Assembly (NCBI GenBank): GCA_007922225.1
Contig: ML679961.1
Location: 9,357,433 to 9,421,432 of the forward strand
Direction of reading: 5' to 3'
Source: Emydura subglobosa
Lineage: Eukaryota; Chordata; Testudines; Chelidae
DNA: 64,000 nt
Positions within the stretch are counted from its first letter, which is position 1; every line of letters starts with the position of its first letter. This document shows, one piece after another, positions 33,750 to 43,810 of the stretch. Position numbers and translations under genes: made by a program. The notes under the pieces were generated by a model, which was not told the origin of the DNA, did not search any database, and saw nothing but the letters and a program-made list of their open reading frames with translations.

Positions 33750-34516
33750 GTGTGTCTCGGTCTGTCTGTGTTGTTGCATTTCAGACCACCAGTGCTGCAG
33801 AACTGCCGTTCGCTGCAAAGCTGCAGGGGAAGATCCGTATTTTTTGTGCATGATGAGAAATACCTTGGGTCTGATCTGACAAGATGCTGAGCATCTGCTG
33901 CATGGCACAGAGCACCCCCGATTGCCAGTTTCAACAGGTGTGGGGGGCGCACAGGACTTAGCAGGATCATGCCTGTATATATTACAAGGGATTGGTCCAA
34001 ATGTAGCTATTTACTCCCCATTAACTGACGAGAAAACTGCTACTAAAGAAAACAAGTTAATCAGCTCTTTGCTAAGGTTAGAGTGGAATGATTTTTCTGA
34101 TTTTCCTCATCTGAATAATGTGTCTGGATACTTTTTTTTTTTTTTTACACGCAAACCCAGTGAGAACAGGCTGCAGGCATTTCCTGTTTTTGCTCTTTTC
34201 GGTGTAGAGGGGTACTGAAAAGGGACAAGGAGAGCAGGGAGAGAGGGACAAATCAGGCTTCAGAGAGGGATGGAGGAAGAGAAACGAGCCGAGGCTTTTT
34301 ATAAATACATCACTCGGTGAGTAAGTGTCACTCACAGAAAAAGCCCTTCGCAGGGGGAAAGTGACACAGTGACTAGAAGGTGTAAGGCTGGGGAGATCAG
34401 GAAAGCATTAGCATACAGAGCGTGCTGAGGTTTTTAACACACACAGACGGTGCTCTACATTAGCATTGTGCTGGCATTTGTTTTACAGTATTGGTTGGTG
34501 TGTTTGTTTTCCATAG
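33750..34516 (+). other. Intron g-h of SAMD4A (767 bp)
   Basis: This is short and has a T15 run near 34131. No repeat family or gene is recognised. Confidence 0.8.
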
Positions 34517-34643
34517 AATCTCTGGTTCGCAAACCCTGGGGGTAGCAACAGTATGCCGAGCCGGACCCATAGCTCAGTGCAGAGAACGCGTTCCCTGCCT
34601 GTCCACACATCCCCACAGACCATGCTGATGTTTCATCAGCCAG
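34517..34643 (+). CDS. SAMD4A: SAMD4A exon h
   Basis: The exon encodes residues 333-374 plus one base: [20 protein letters not shown], then [22 protein letters not shown]. This Ser/Arg-rich block contains an [10 protein letters not shown] element that looks like a basophilic-kinase/14-3-3-type site, and it is conserved in Smaug1. The acceptor is ttttccatag ending at 34516 and the donor is gtagga at 34644. It enters in phase 0 and leaves in phase 1. The 14-3-3 reading is inference from the motif only. Confidence 0.95.
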
Positions 34644-35486
34644 GTAGGAAGAAGCCATTTGTCTTTTGCTTATTCATCCCCTTGTCGGAGGAGAGTACAG
34701 TATATTAAAATAGCTGCACGAGTGAACCCTGCCTACAAGTGCTGAGCCTCTACTGTCACAATACATTCTTGGGTGCTTAGAGAGAGCTTGCTTTTTTTAA
34801 ACTGTGCATTGCAGGGGTGGGCTGGCAGCAAGCCAGACTATGCAAGCTCCGAGCCTGTTGCAATCTGACCAAGATATTTTTGACGCTAGTCAGATTACTG
34901 GATTGATTAAACTAGAGACATCACTGGAGGGATTTTTGACCCTATATATAACAGACTGACTGTGCTAGCACCCAACATAGCTTCCTTCTGAGAGGCTTTG
35001 TATTACATTGGGAATGTGGTAGCTCTTGGATCACCTTTTTTGCTTTTACATGGACTGGAAAATCCAATGCAGAAGATAAATGACTTCATGCATTTTAGGG
35101 AAATTCTTTTAAGATATGCATTCTAAGGCAGAATTTTGACACATTGGAGACTTTAATTGTTTCCTTGCACACTTTGAATACCCTTCTGTGTGCAAGAACA
35201 TCCTGTCATTCTTTTTGGTTTGCCAAATGTCCATCTGAATCCAGAGGAAAAAGCTCAGATTTTAGAGCATTTTTTCTAATATATCTTAACTCTGTGTATT
35301 GCTCCACTATCCGTTTAATGCAGCCTTTCTGCTAATGTACAGTAGTATTAATAATCTACATTGTTCCAGCCATAAGCCACCAGAGAAATGAATCTCATTC
35401 AAAAGAAGTTTCCCACACCAGAATTTTACACTCTGGTTTCAGATGGGCCTTCTGGTGTATTATGTGTCTGCATTGTTTTGACTGTC

Positions 35487-35595
35487 TATTCTAGATTGCA
35501 AGCCTCTTGTCGCAGAGACTGTGTCTGCCTCTATGTATCATCCAGAGCCCAGTGTAATGGCAAAGTTTGGTAAATATTACACAATAATAAATAGG
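35487..35595 (+). repeat. Repeat tail related to 1410-1690
   Basis: It reads attctagattgcaagcctct, cagagactgtgtctgcctct, agagcccagtgtaatggcaa and ends acacaataataaata. It is the same motif order as the repeat at 1410-1690. Confidence 0.55.
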
Positions 35596-35689
35596 TTCTT
35601 CTTGCATGTTAGCCTGAAGCTGATGAGGACTCCAGAGGACTGGAAAGCGGCATTGCCAAAAATATGCGTAGAGAGCCAAGCAAATGATG

Positions 35690-35950
35690 TATTTATTTAT
35701 TTAGTTTTAATAGTTTGCATTTAGACAACACTTTTCCTAGGAGAATCTCAGAACACAGTGTAAACTCTAATGACTTAATCCCCACAACAATCCTGCGAAG
35801 TAGGAAAGTATTATACTTATGGGGTAAACAGAAGAGAGAGGTTAATTGAGTTGCCCAAAGTCATACAGCAAGTTGGTTGCAAAATTAGAATTGTAAACCA
35901 GGAATCCTGACTCTGTTCCTGCTCTCAATGCTAGACCCACAGGAACATCT
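35690..35950 (+). mobile_element. MIR-like CORE-SINE
   Basis: It reads atagtttgcatttagacaac, ccccacaacaatcctgcgaa gtaggaaagtatta, then gttgcccaaagtcatacagc and gaatcctgactctgttcctg, in MIR order. It is old, near full length. Confidence 0.75.
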
Positions 35951-37639
35951 ATACTCATAGTCACCCTTATTTCTTACACCTCGTAAATGTAAACTGTAGA
36001 TGCATTTAATGTTCACGTCTGTTAAATCAGAACAAAGCTGGTCTGTTTATTCAAGCAGAATACTGCATGGCGTGAAAACATAGCTGATCTAACTCTGATG
36101 GCTTTGTAGCATTCAGCCCCAGTTCCCTTCCCCTTGGATCTGCAAACTCCGCAGGGCATCACACCTCTCTCCCTTGAGGCGGACAATTTGCAGAGAACAA
36201 AAAGAGGGGAACTTCAGGACGTTTTTCTGCTCCTCCAGTCCCCTCCTTCAGAGAATCCAGCAAGAAGGACCTGACGCAGGTGGCAGGACGGGGAAGGGGA
36301 GAGGAATCTAAAGGGCTTGTTTAAATTAAGAATAAAGCCATAAGAATGAGCCAAAACCATCCTATGAATGCAAAATGTAATAGTAATAATACTTCGCTCT
36401 GAGAATTTGGTGCCAGTTTCTTACCTAGGATACTCTCCTATTCCCAGCTCCCGCAAGCTGGCACAAACATCTGAGGGCAGAATTTTGGCTCCAGATGTAT
36501 GTACTATTTAAAACTAGCCCCAAAACTTGATTGTACCAGGAACTAAATTATCACGTGAATGAGGAATTCACATCGATGACTGTCCATGAGGGCTTTAAGG
36601 AAATACTGCCGGCATTTTCATCTCGTGTGTATTAAGCCCAGATTAAAAAGCTATCTGGAAGAAAGAGAGAAAGTAGGACATATAAATTAGTGGGTTGTTC
36701 CACTAATCTTCTGAGCTGTTGGGGTCACCACCTGCCCTTAATTTCCAGTCATCTGACGGCTGAATTGGAACCCTAAAACACAAGCTTTCCCAGGTAACCC
36801 ACATCCTTGCTTGGTAGCAACTGCAACATGCCACGTTTCTAAGATGCAAGGGATGGTTTCAGATAAGCGAGCTCTTTCCTTCCACTGCTTTGAGTGGAGG
36901 GGTTGAAAAGAAAATAATCTTGGAACTGCTCCTGTAAAATGCTAAATATCCTCAATCCATTGAAGTCCAGGGATGTTTCTTTAGATGTCCGGGGTCAGAT
37001 CACATTCCTTTTAAGCCGTGCTATGGGTGTCTCTCCTGCTGGTTACATTTATCTCCATATGAATCAGAGAAGTTAAAGTTGGAGAAGACCTCTTAGGTCA
37101 CGCCTCGGTCATCCCTTGGGGACCAGCCCAGATCTCCACAGTAACACCAGATGCGTCAGAGGAAAGGGGAAAAAAAATCCCTCATAAGGCACCTACACAG
37201 TCTGTTCTCCAGGCTTTGTCCAGCATGGTTTCAAATGACCCCAGCAGTGGAGCTTATTTTTAGTTTCACTTCTGTCATTTGTACAGACAAGTTTTACAGC
37301 CCTCGTGTCCCTGGCACAGAGGAGTTTCTGATTTTGCCCTACATGCAACTTTCAAGTTCAGAAAAAAATCAAGCCCTCATCTCTGCAGACACCATGGCAA
37401 GTGTAATAAACCTGACACAATATACATCACAACAGGGGAATAGCCAATATTATGCCTCACTTTTATTTTAGGCACAAAATACTTTGTTCTAGAACATAAG
37501 CATAATTATATTCTCCATTACAGTATACTCCTCTGTATCCAAAACCCTACGATCTGAACTGCCCCGCTATCCTTGTCCCCCTGGTGTCTCATGCTGGGGG
37601 GATAATGCGGATAATAGAGCAGAGTCCCCCAGCCAGGAC

Positions 37640-37950
37640 TGCGAGGAGCGGGACAAGCCCCCGGTCGCTGTACGGCTCTGCAGCCCTGCTGTCACAGGAG
37701 TGAGGAAGCAGCCACGACAGCGGAGCTGCAGAGGGCTCCCTATGGTTGGTGACACCCAGGCCCTGCAGGTGCAAGATGCAGGGATGGCTGCAGTCCTGGT
37801 GGGGCAGGGCAGAGACCTGGCTGGGAGACCGCATTGCCCCACACCTTGTACCAGCAGAGATTGGGTGTCACCGGCCCTGCAGCAGCACGGAGACCCCCGG
37901 CCAGGACTGCGAGGATGAGGACGACAAACCACCCTGCTGCTGAATGGCTC
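37640..37950 (+). repeat. Imperfect tandem duplication (~255 bp spacing)
   Basis: The segment gccaggactgcgaggagcgg at 37633 recurs as gccaggactgcgaggatgag at about 37900. Between them ccaggccctgcaggtgcaag and ccggccctgcagcagcacgg also parallel each other. The unit is GC-rich with no recognised family. Confidence 0.4.
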
Positions 37951-38037
37951 TTCTTAACTATCCAGACAAAATCCTTGTCCCCGTGCTATTGGGATAACTG
38001 GGCATGCACCATGTTGGCACTGCAGTTGTGCATGAAG

Positions 38038-38380
38038 GCCAGAGTCAAAATCAGGGCCCCGTTGGGCTAGGTGCTGTCTACGTGTGAGCTAAGGAAGAGT
38101 CCCTGCTGCAGCGCGCTTACACTCTAACTAGACGAGGTAGACAAAGGAAGTGCAAGTGTATTTGTCGTACAGATGGGGCACAGAGAACCTGGCACTCCGA
38201 TCCTCAGAGGTCTTTAGGCTTCCAACTCCCATTGATTTCAACAGACCTTAGGAGCCTGAATACCTGTGAGGATCTGGACCTGTGTGACTCGCTCAAGGTG
38301 ATGCAGGGAACCTGTGGAAATGAGCCCAGCTCTCCTAAGCCCCGGTCCAGGGCCTTAACCTCAGGGCTCTCTGTCCTCAT
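38038..38380 (+). repeat. SINE-like copy with palindromic insert
   Basis: It starts ggccccgttgggctaggtgc, gaagagtccctgctgcagcg cgcttacactctaacta. At 38197-38281 a palindrome (atcctcagaggt ... acctgtgaggatctgg) interrupts it. It resumes with MIR-like tgaccgct-type tail sequence (gatgcagggaacctgtggaa, gagcccagctctcctaagcc). Confidence 0.55.
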
Positions 38381-38399
38381 CTGATAGCAGTCGTCATGT

Positions 38400-40797
38400 T
38401 CATGAAAACCCCATGCCAGGCAATCCAGGAAGTTTTTGGGGAGTGTGGGGGACAACTTCCTGCTGTAAGTGTTGGAGGAACCTACTGGGGCCGTGCTCCT
38501 CTTGACCTGCTGCTCACAAACAGGGAAGATTTGGTAGGGGAAGTAGAAGTGGGTGGGAACCTGGGCAGCAGGGACCATGAGATGGTCGCGTTCAGGATCC
38601 TGACAAAAGGAAAAAAGGAGAGCAGCAGGACATGAACTCTGGACTTCAGAAAAGCAGACTTTGACTCCCTCGGGGAGCTGACAGGCAGTATCTCCTGGGA
38701 GGCTAATATGAGGGGGAAAGGAATCCAGGAGAGCTGGCTGTATGTTAAAGAAACCTTATTGAGGGCACAGGAACAAACCATCCCAGTGTGCAGAAAGAAT
38801 AGCAAATATGGCAGGCGACCAGCATGACTTAACAGAGAAATCTTCGATGAGCTTAAACACAAAACAGAAACTTACAAGAAGTGGAAGCTTGGTCAGATGA
38901 CTAGGGAGGAGTATAAAAATATTGCTGGAGCGTGTAGGGGTGAGATCAGAAAGGCCAAAGAACAACTGGAGTTAGAGCTAGCAAGGGACGTGAAGGGTAA
39001 CAGGAAGGGTTTCTACATGTATGTTAGTAACAAGAAGGTCAGGGTAAGTGTAGGCCCCTTACAGAATGGGGGAGGCAGCCTAGTGACTGATAATGTGGAA
39101 GAAGCTGAAGTACTCAATGCTTTTCTTTTTTTTTTGCCTCTGTCTTCACAGACAAGGTCAGCTCCCAGACTACTGCACTGGGCAGCACAGAATGGGAAGG
39201 AGGTGAGCAGCCCTCAGTGCTGAAAGAACAGGTTCAGAACTATTTAGAAAGGCTGGACACGCACAAGTCCATGGGGCCGGATGCAATGCAGCCGAGGGCG
39301 CTGAGGGAGTTGGCCAATGTGATTGCAGAGCCATTGGCCATTATCTTTGAAAACTCGTGGTGACCTGGGGAGGTCCCAGATGATTGGAAAAAGGCAAATA
39401 TAGTGCCCATCTTCAAAAAGGGAAGGAGGAGGATCCAGGGAACTACAGCCTCATCTCAGTCCCTGGAAAAATCATGGAGCAGGTCCTCAAAGAATCCATT
39501 TTGAAACACTTGAAAGAGGAAGATGATCAGGAACAGTCAGCATGGATTCACCAAGGGCAGGTCATGTCTGACCAACCTTATTGCCTTCTATGATGAGATG
39601 ACTGGCTCTGTGAATGTGGGGAAAGCGGTGGATGGGATATATCTTGACCTTAGCAAAGCTTTTGATACGGTCTCCCACAGTATTCTTGCCAGCAAGTTAA
39701 AGAAGCATGGGTTGGATGAATGGACTATAAGGTAGATAAAAAGGTATAAGGTGGATTGTCGGGCTCAACGGGTAGTGATCAATGGTTCAGTTTCTACTAG
39801 GCAGCCAGTATCAAGAGTGCCATAGGGGGTCGGTTCTGGGTCCGGTTTTGTTCAGCGTCTTCATTAATGATTTCGAGGATGGGATGGATTGCACCCTCAG
39901 CAAGTTTGTGGATGACACTGTGCTGGGGAGAGTGGTAGATACACTAAAGGGTAGGGATAAGATTCAGAGTGAACTAAACAAGTTGGAGGATTGGGCCAAA
40001 AGAAATCTGATGATGTTCAACAAGGACAAGTGCAGAGTCCTGCACTTAGGAAGGAAGAATCCCATGCACAGCTACAGACTGGGGACCTATGAGCTAGGCA
40101 GCAGTTCTGCAGAAAAGGGCTTGGGGGTTACAATGAATAAGAAGCTGGATATGAGTCAGCAGTGTGCCCTGGTTGCCAAGAAGGTTAATGGCTTATTGGG
40201 CTACATTTGTAGGAGCATTGCCAGCAGATCAAGGGAAGTGATTATTCCTCTCTATTTGGCACTGGTGAGGCCACATCTGGAGTATTGTGTCCAGTTGTGG
40301 GCCCCTCACTACATAAAGATTGTGGACAAATTAGAAAGAGTCCAGCGGAGGGCAACAAAATGATTAGGGGGCTGGAGCACAAGACTTATGAGGAGAGGCT
40401 GAGGGAACTGGGCTTGTTTAGTCTGCAAAAGAGAAGAATGAGGGGGGACTTGATAGCAGCCTTTAACTACCTGAAAGGGGGTTCCAGGGAGGATGGGGCT
40501 AGACTGTCCTCGGTGGTGGCAGATGACAGAAGAAGGAGCAACGGTCTCAAGTTGCAGGGCGGGAGGTCTAGGTTGGACATTAGGAAAAAGTTTTTCACTC
40601 GGAGGGTGGTGAAGCACTGGAATGGGTTACCTAGGGAGGTGGTGGAATCTCCATCCTAAGAGGTATTTAAGGCCCAGCTTGACAAAGCCCTGGCTGGGAT
40701 GGTTTAGTTGGGGTTGTCTCTGCTTTGAGCAGGGGGTTGGACTAGATGACCTCCTGAGGTCCCTTCCAATCCTAATCTTCTATGATTCTCTGATTCA
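38400..40797 (+). mobile_element. CR1 LINE, 2.4 kb, sense, 5'-truncated
   Basis: The copy begins inside the ORF2 endonuclease ([20 protein letters not shown] near 38490; SRDHEMVAFRIL retains the SDH box). It runs through the EN-RT spacer (MTREEYKNIAGACRGEIRKA) and RT (GIYLDLSKAFDTVSHSILAS at 39630; VLGPVLFSVFINDFEDGMDC with KFVDDTVLG at 39900). It then continues through the C-terminal domain ([15 protein letters not shown]) and 3' UTR, ending ctatgattctctgattc at 40797. It needs at least five frame changes and has several stops, so it is dead. It belongs to the same subfamily as 58868-62500, in opposite orientation. Confidence 0.92.
39523..40659 (+). pseudogene. CR1 ORF2 reverse transcriptase part, broken
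   Basis: Three overlapping frames cover the RT: 39523-39735 (HGFTKGRSCLTNLIAFYDEM, YLDLSKAFDTVSH), 39782-40363 ([24 protein letters not shown] in place of FADD, thumb and connection) and 40285-40659 ([38 protein letters not shown], the C-terminal tail). A TAG at 39733 and frame shifts near 39780 and 40300 break it. The catalytic Asp pair is kept, with Ala changed to Val before it. Confidence 0.88.
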
Positions 40798-41789
40798 TTT
40801 CCCCAGGGAAAATTAACTCAGTGGTTGCCTATAGAGAGTTTCCTTTAAGAACTGCAGTGTCACTACTGTCTAGGGACCTTGGGGGAAGAAGATTTAAGGA
40901 AATACATTCTCAGTCAGCTGAGCCGTAGCATTGCCTCTTTACATCTCCTGAGCACCGTGTTTACAGATGTTCTGATGAAGGAGTTTTGATTTATGCAGCT
41001 CTGGGTCCTTACCATGCACATATACCATTTTGTTCAGCTGTTGGCAGATCTGCAGCTTACAGGAGTCTGATGCTCCTTCAGTAATGCCCAGCTATGGAAT
41101 TTCACAATTCCTTTAGCGACTCTGACTGCCTTTACAGTCACTGTGGAGCGCACCTTCATTACAGAGACATTTTACTGTCTTCCTTAATAGACCTCGCAAA
41201 GTCCTTTCTTCCTGGTCCTTTCAAACCACGTGCGCATCTTTCTGACACGAACCTTGTTTAAACATTTAAACCTTTCACTTACATCAGTTCGTCTCTGGTG
41301 GGACTCCAGTGAACTCCTCCTGCTTTACACTGGTGTAAATGTTAGTTTCTGATGTTAAAAGTGCTGCTAAAAAAATGTCTGTCCATTTTAAAAATCAGTC
41401 CTTGCTAGAAAGTTACTAGGTTTGAAATCTCAGTGTGGCCCTGGTTCAGCAGTCCTATAAAACCGTTTACAGACCCATGGTATAGGCTAAGGTCCGGATC
41501 CTCAAAGGTATTTGTGGAATTAGTGGACATTAGAAGGCTAAAATCCTTTGAGACTCCAAGCCTGTGTGTCTGCCTAGGCCTAAATCTTCCAGGCAAGGGT
41601 GAAGTTGGCCCTATTGTTTTGGTTCATGTGAGTAAAGCAAAGTGACTGGATTATGAATGAACTTGAGTGTTTGCCGTAATTGTGCTGGGGTTATTTTCTT
41701 CCAGCCTCTTGCCTCCAGCATACAGTTTTCATCGCCTTGCCTTGCAAAGGCCAATCTGAAACCAAGCCTCTAATCATCCTTAATGATGA

Positions 41790-41900
41790 TTGTTGTAGCG
41801 CCTAGCGGCCCTTGTGCTGGGCACCTGTCTGAACACATCACAAAGAGACGGTCCCTGTCCCCCAAGAGCTTACAATCTAGGTATCAGACTACAGAGAAAT
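41790..41900 (+). repeat. SINE-like copy
   Basis: It reads gtagcgcctagcggcccttg tgctgggcacctgtctgaac, then gagacggtccctgtccccca agagcttacaatctagg. It is the cleanest example of the block repeated at 19752, 21470, 29620, 38038 and 43705. Confidence 0.65.
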
Positions 41901-42286
41901 CGAAGGGTTGGGTTTCATGATTCTGCACTTCAGCACTCTGCGGGCACAGCCTAGCAAGCTGCAAACGTGTGAATCTTCACCAGTGATACTGGCTAGCAGC
42001 TGGGATTGGGTTTGCAGGTAAAACCTGTCTGATCTTAAACAGCATTGTGTGTGTGAGAGAGAGATCCAAGATCTATTTGGGAAGGAAAGCTGAGTTGCAG
42101 AAAGAGTTGTCAGAGGGGCACAAGCAAAGTAATGCTCCAGTTATCGGGTTTGCACAGGGCATTTATCAGTGCAGAACAGAGTCCTACCTGCTGAAGTATT
42201 GCATCCGCCATTTAGATGTGTTGTGACTTTGCTGTGCCATTGCAGGTCTCCGGAGTGACAGCCTGTTTGTTCCGTTTCCTTTGCAG

Positions 42287-42370
42287 AGTTCCAGGTGCCC
42301 GTGACAGAACCTGACATCAACAACAGGCTGGAGTCATTGTGCCTGAGCATGACTGAACACGCCCTGGGGG
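42287..42370 (+). CDS. SAMD4A: SAMD4A penultimate coding exon
   Basis: This exon is 84 nt and completes a Glu codon, then encodes [20 protein letters not shown] and MTEHALG. It is the strongly conserved C-terminal helix region of Smaug1. The acceptor is a clean cctttgcag ending at 42286, with a strong gtgagt donor at 42371. It leaves in phase 1. Because 84 is a multiple of three, skipping would keep the reading frame while deleting 28 residues. It lies between a sense CR1 (ending ~40797) and an antisense CR1 tail (from 43141). Confidence 0.96.
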
Positions 42371-43140
42371 GTGAGTGCATCCTTTTTCCTTCCCGCCGTT
42401 CTGTTGTCAACCACCGTGTCTGGGACACAGCCATGAGGATTCCCCATTTTAATTCTTCCCTCGTCTCCTTGGGACCGTCCAGCACAGCCACCGTCCTCTT
42501 GGCTGAAGGAGACAGGACAATACCGTGGCAGAAGCTAGTCAATGCTACCCATTAACATGCTGAGCAGCAAGTAGAGGCGTTTCTGCCATCAGGGCAGCTG
42601 GGCGACACCCCGGGCTGGTCTAAAACAGGAGCTGGATTAGGCTGCAAGGGCCTGACCCTCAGCTGGTGTAAACTGGCATTGAGGTCGATAGATCAGGGCC
42701 TGTTTACACAGCTGAGGAGCTGGCCCTGTGCATGGATTTGGGCATCTGACTCTAGATTTGGCTACTGGCTTGAACACACTGTTTCTAGATCACTGCAAGA
42801 GCCTGCCAACATGAGAGTTAGTGAAACTCGGGCTTCCCAAATGGCCTTTACATACTAGTGCCGCTAAGTCCAGTGTAAATCTGAACACAGTTCTGGTTAT
42901 TTTATCGTGTGCCTTTCTCAAACACCCCTCACCGTCGGGTCTGGGTGTCCCATGGAATGATAGCCGTCAGTGTTCCCGTAGCGAGAGGAATTCTCCTCGG
43001 GGATCAGCCGCCAGGAGTTGATGTCCTGGAGAGCTGTATTAGCTCGCTGACGTCCAGCAGAACCGCAGAGTTGGGAACACCTTGGGGATGGCGGTTCTTT
43101 GGAGCCCTGAAATTTTCAGAACTCTGAACAAAACGTTCTG

Positions 43141-43295
43141 TCATAGAATCATAGAATATTAGAGTTGGAAGGGACCTCAAGAGGTCATCTAGTCCAACCC
43201 CCTGCTCAAAGCAGGACTAACCTCAGCTAAATCATCCCAGCCAGGGCTTTGTCAAGCCTCAGCTTAAAAACCTCTGAGGATGGAGATTCTACCAC
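43141..43295 (-). mobile_element. CR1 LINE 3' tail, antisense
   Basis: The plus strand reads tcatagaatcatagaatatt agagttggaagggacctcaa gaggtcatctagtccaaccc cctgctcaaagcaggactaa, the reverse complement of a CR1 terminus. It matches the last ~155 bases of the sense CR1 (40640-40797) closely in inverted orientation. Confidence 0.9.
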
Positions 43296-43470
43296 GTTTA
43301 CAACTGAACATTGACTTAATTCCGTTTTGAAACTTCGCTCTGCAGAAGAAAAATGCTGCTTTTAACCATCTTAACCTAAACGAAACAAGCACAGAAACGG
43401 TTTCCTTCCTTGTCAAATCTTTTTTTTTTTAGCGGTTTACGTGTAACACAGCACTGTGCCGTGTTTGCTT

Positions 43471-43491
43471 TGTGTGTGTGTGTGTGTGTGT
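43471..43491. repeat. (TG)n microsatellite
   Basis: About ten uninterrupted TG units lie beside the poly-T tract at 43420. Confidence 0.9.
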
Positions 43492-43704
43492 CCCTGCTGC
43501 TCCCTGATTGCGCACTTCCGGTTCCAAGTGAGGTGTGCGGCTGACTGGTTAGGTCATAACTCTGAGTTTTTACTGTAGTTGATAGTGGTGACTTAACCGT
43601 AAATAGATGCATCTTCCACAGGCCCTGAAGGATTCTGGCTCACGCTGAGCTCTGGTGAAAGGCAGGTCCATAATCTCCAATCCTGACGATTATTATTGTT
43701 ACCA

Positions 43705-43810
43705 TGTATCACCTACAAATCCCAGTCAAGGATCAGGCCCTGTTGTGCGAGACACCATAAATCACAAAGAGAAGAATCCCTGTCCCGCAGAGCTGACCGT
43801 GTAGATGTTA
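43705..43810 (+). repeat. SINE-like copy
   Basis: It reads ggatcaggccctgttgtgcg agacaccataaatcacaaag, then gaatccctgtcccgcagagc. It is a diverged copy of the same block as 41790-41900. Confidence 0.5.

Larger units (their letters stand above)
34644..42286 (+). other. Intron h-i of SAMD4A
   Basis: It holds a repeat tail (35487-35595), a MIR-like SINE (35690-35950), an imperfect tandem duplication (37640-37950), a SINE-like copy with an internal palindrome (38038-38380), a long sense CR1 (38400-40797) and a SINE-like copy (41790-41900). The stretches 34644-35480, 35950-37630 and 40800-41790 show nothing I can name. Confidence 0.8.
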
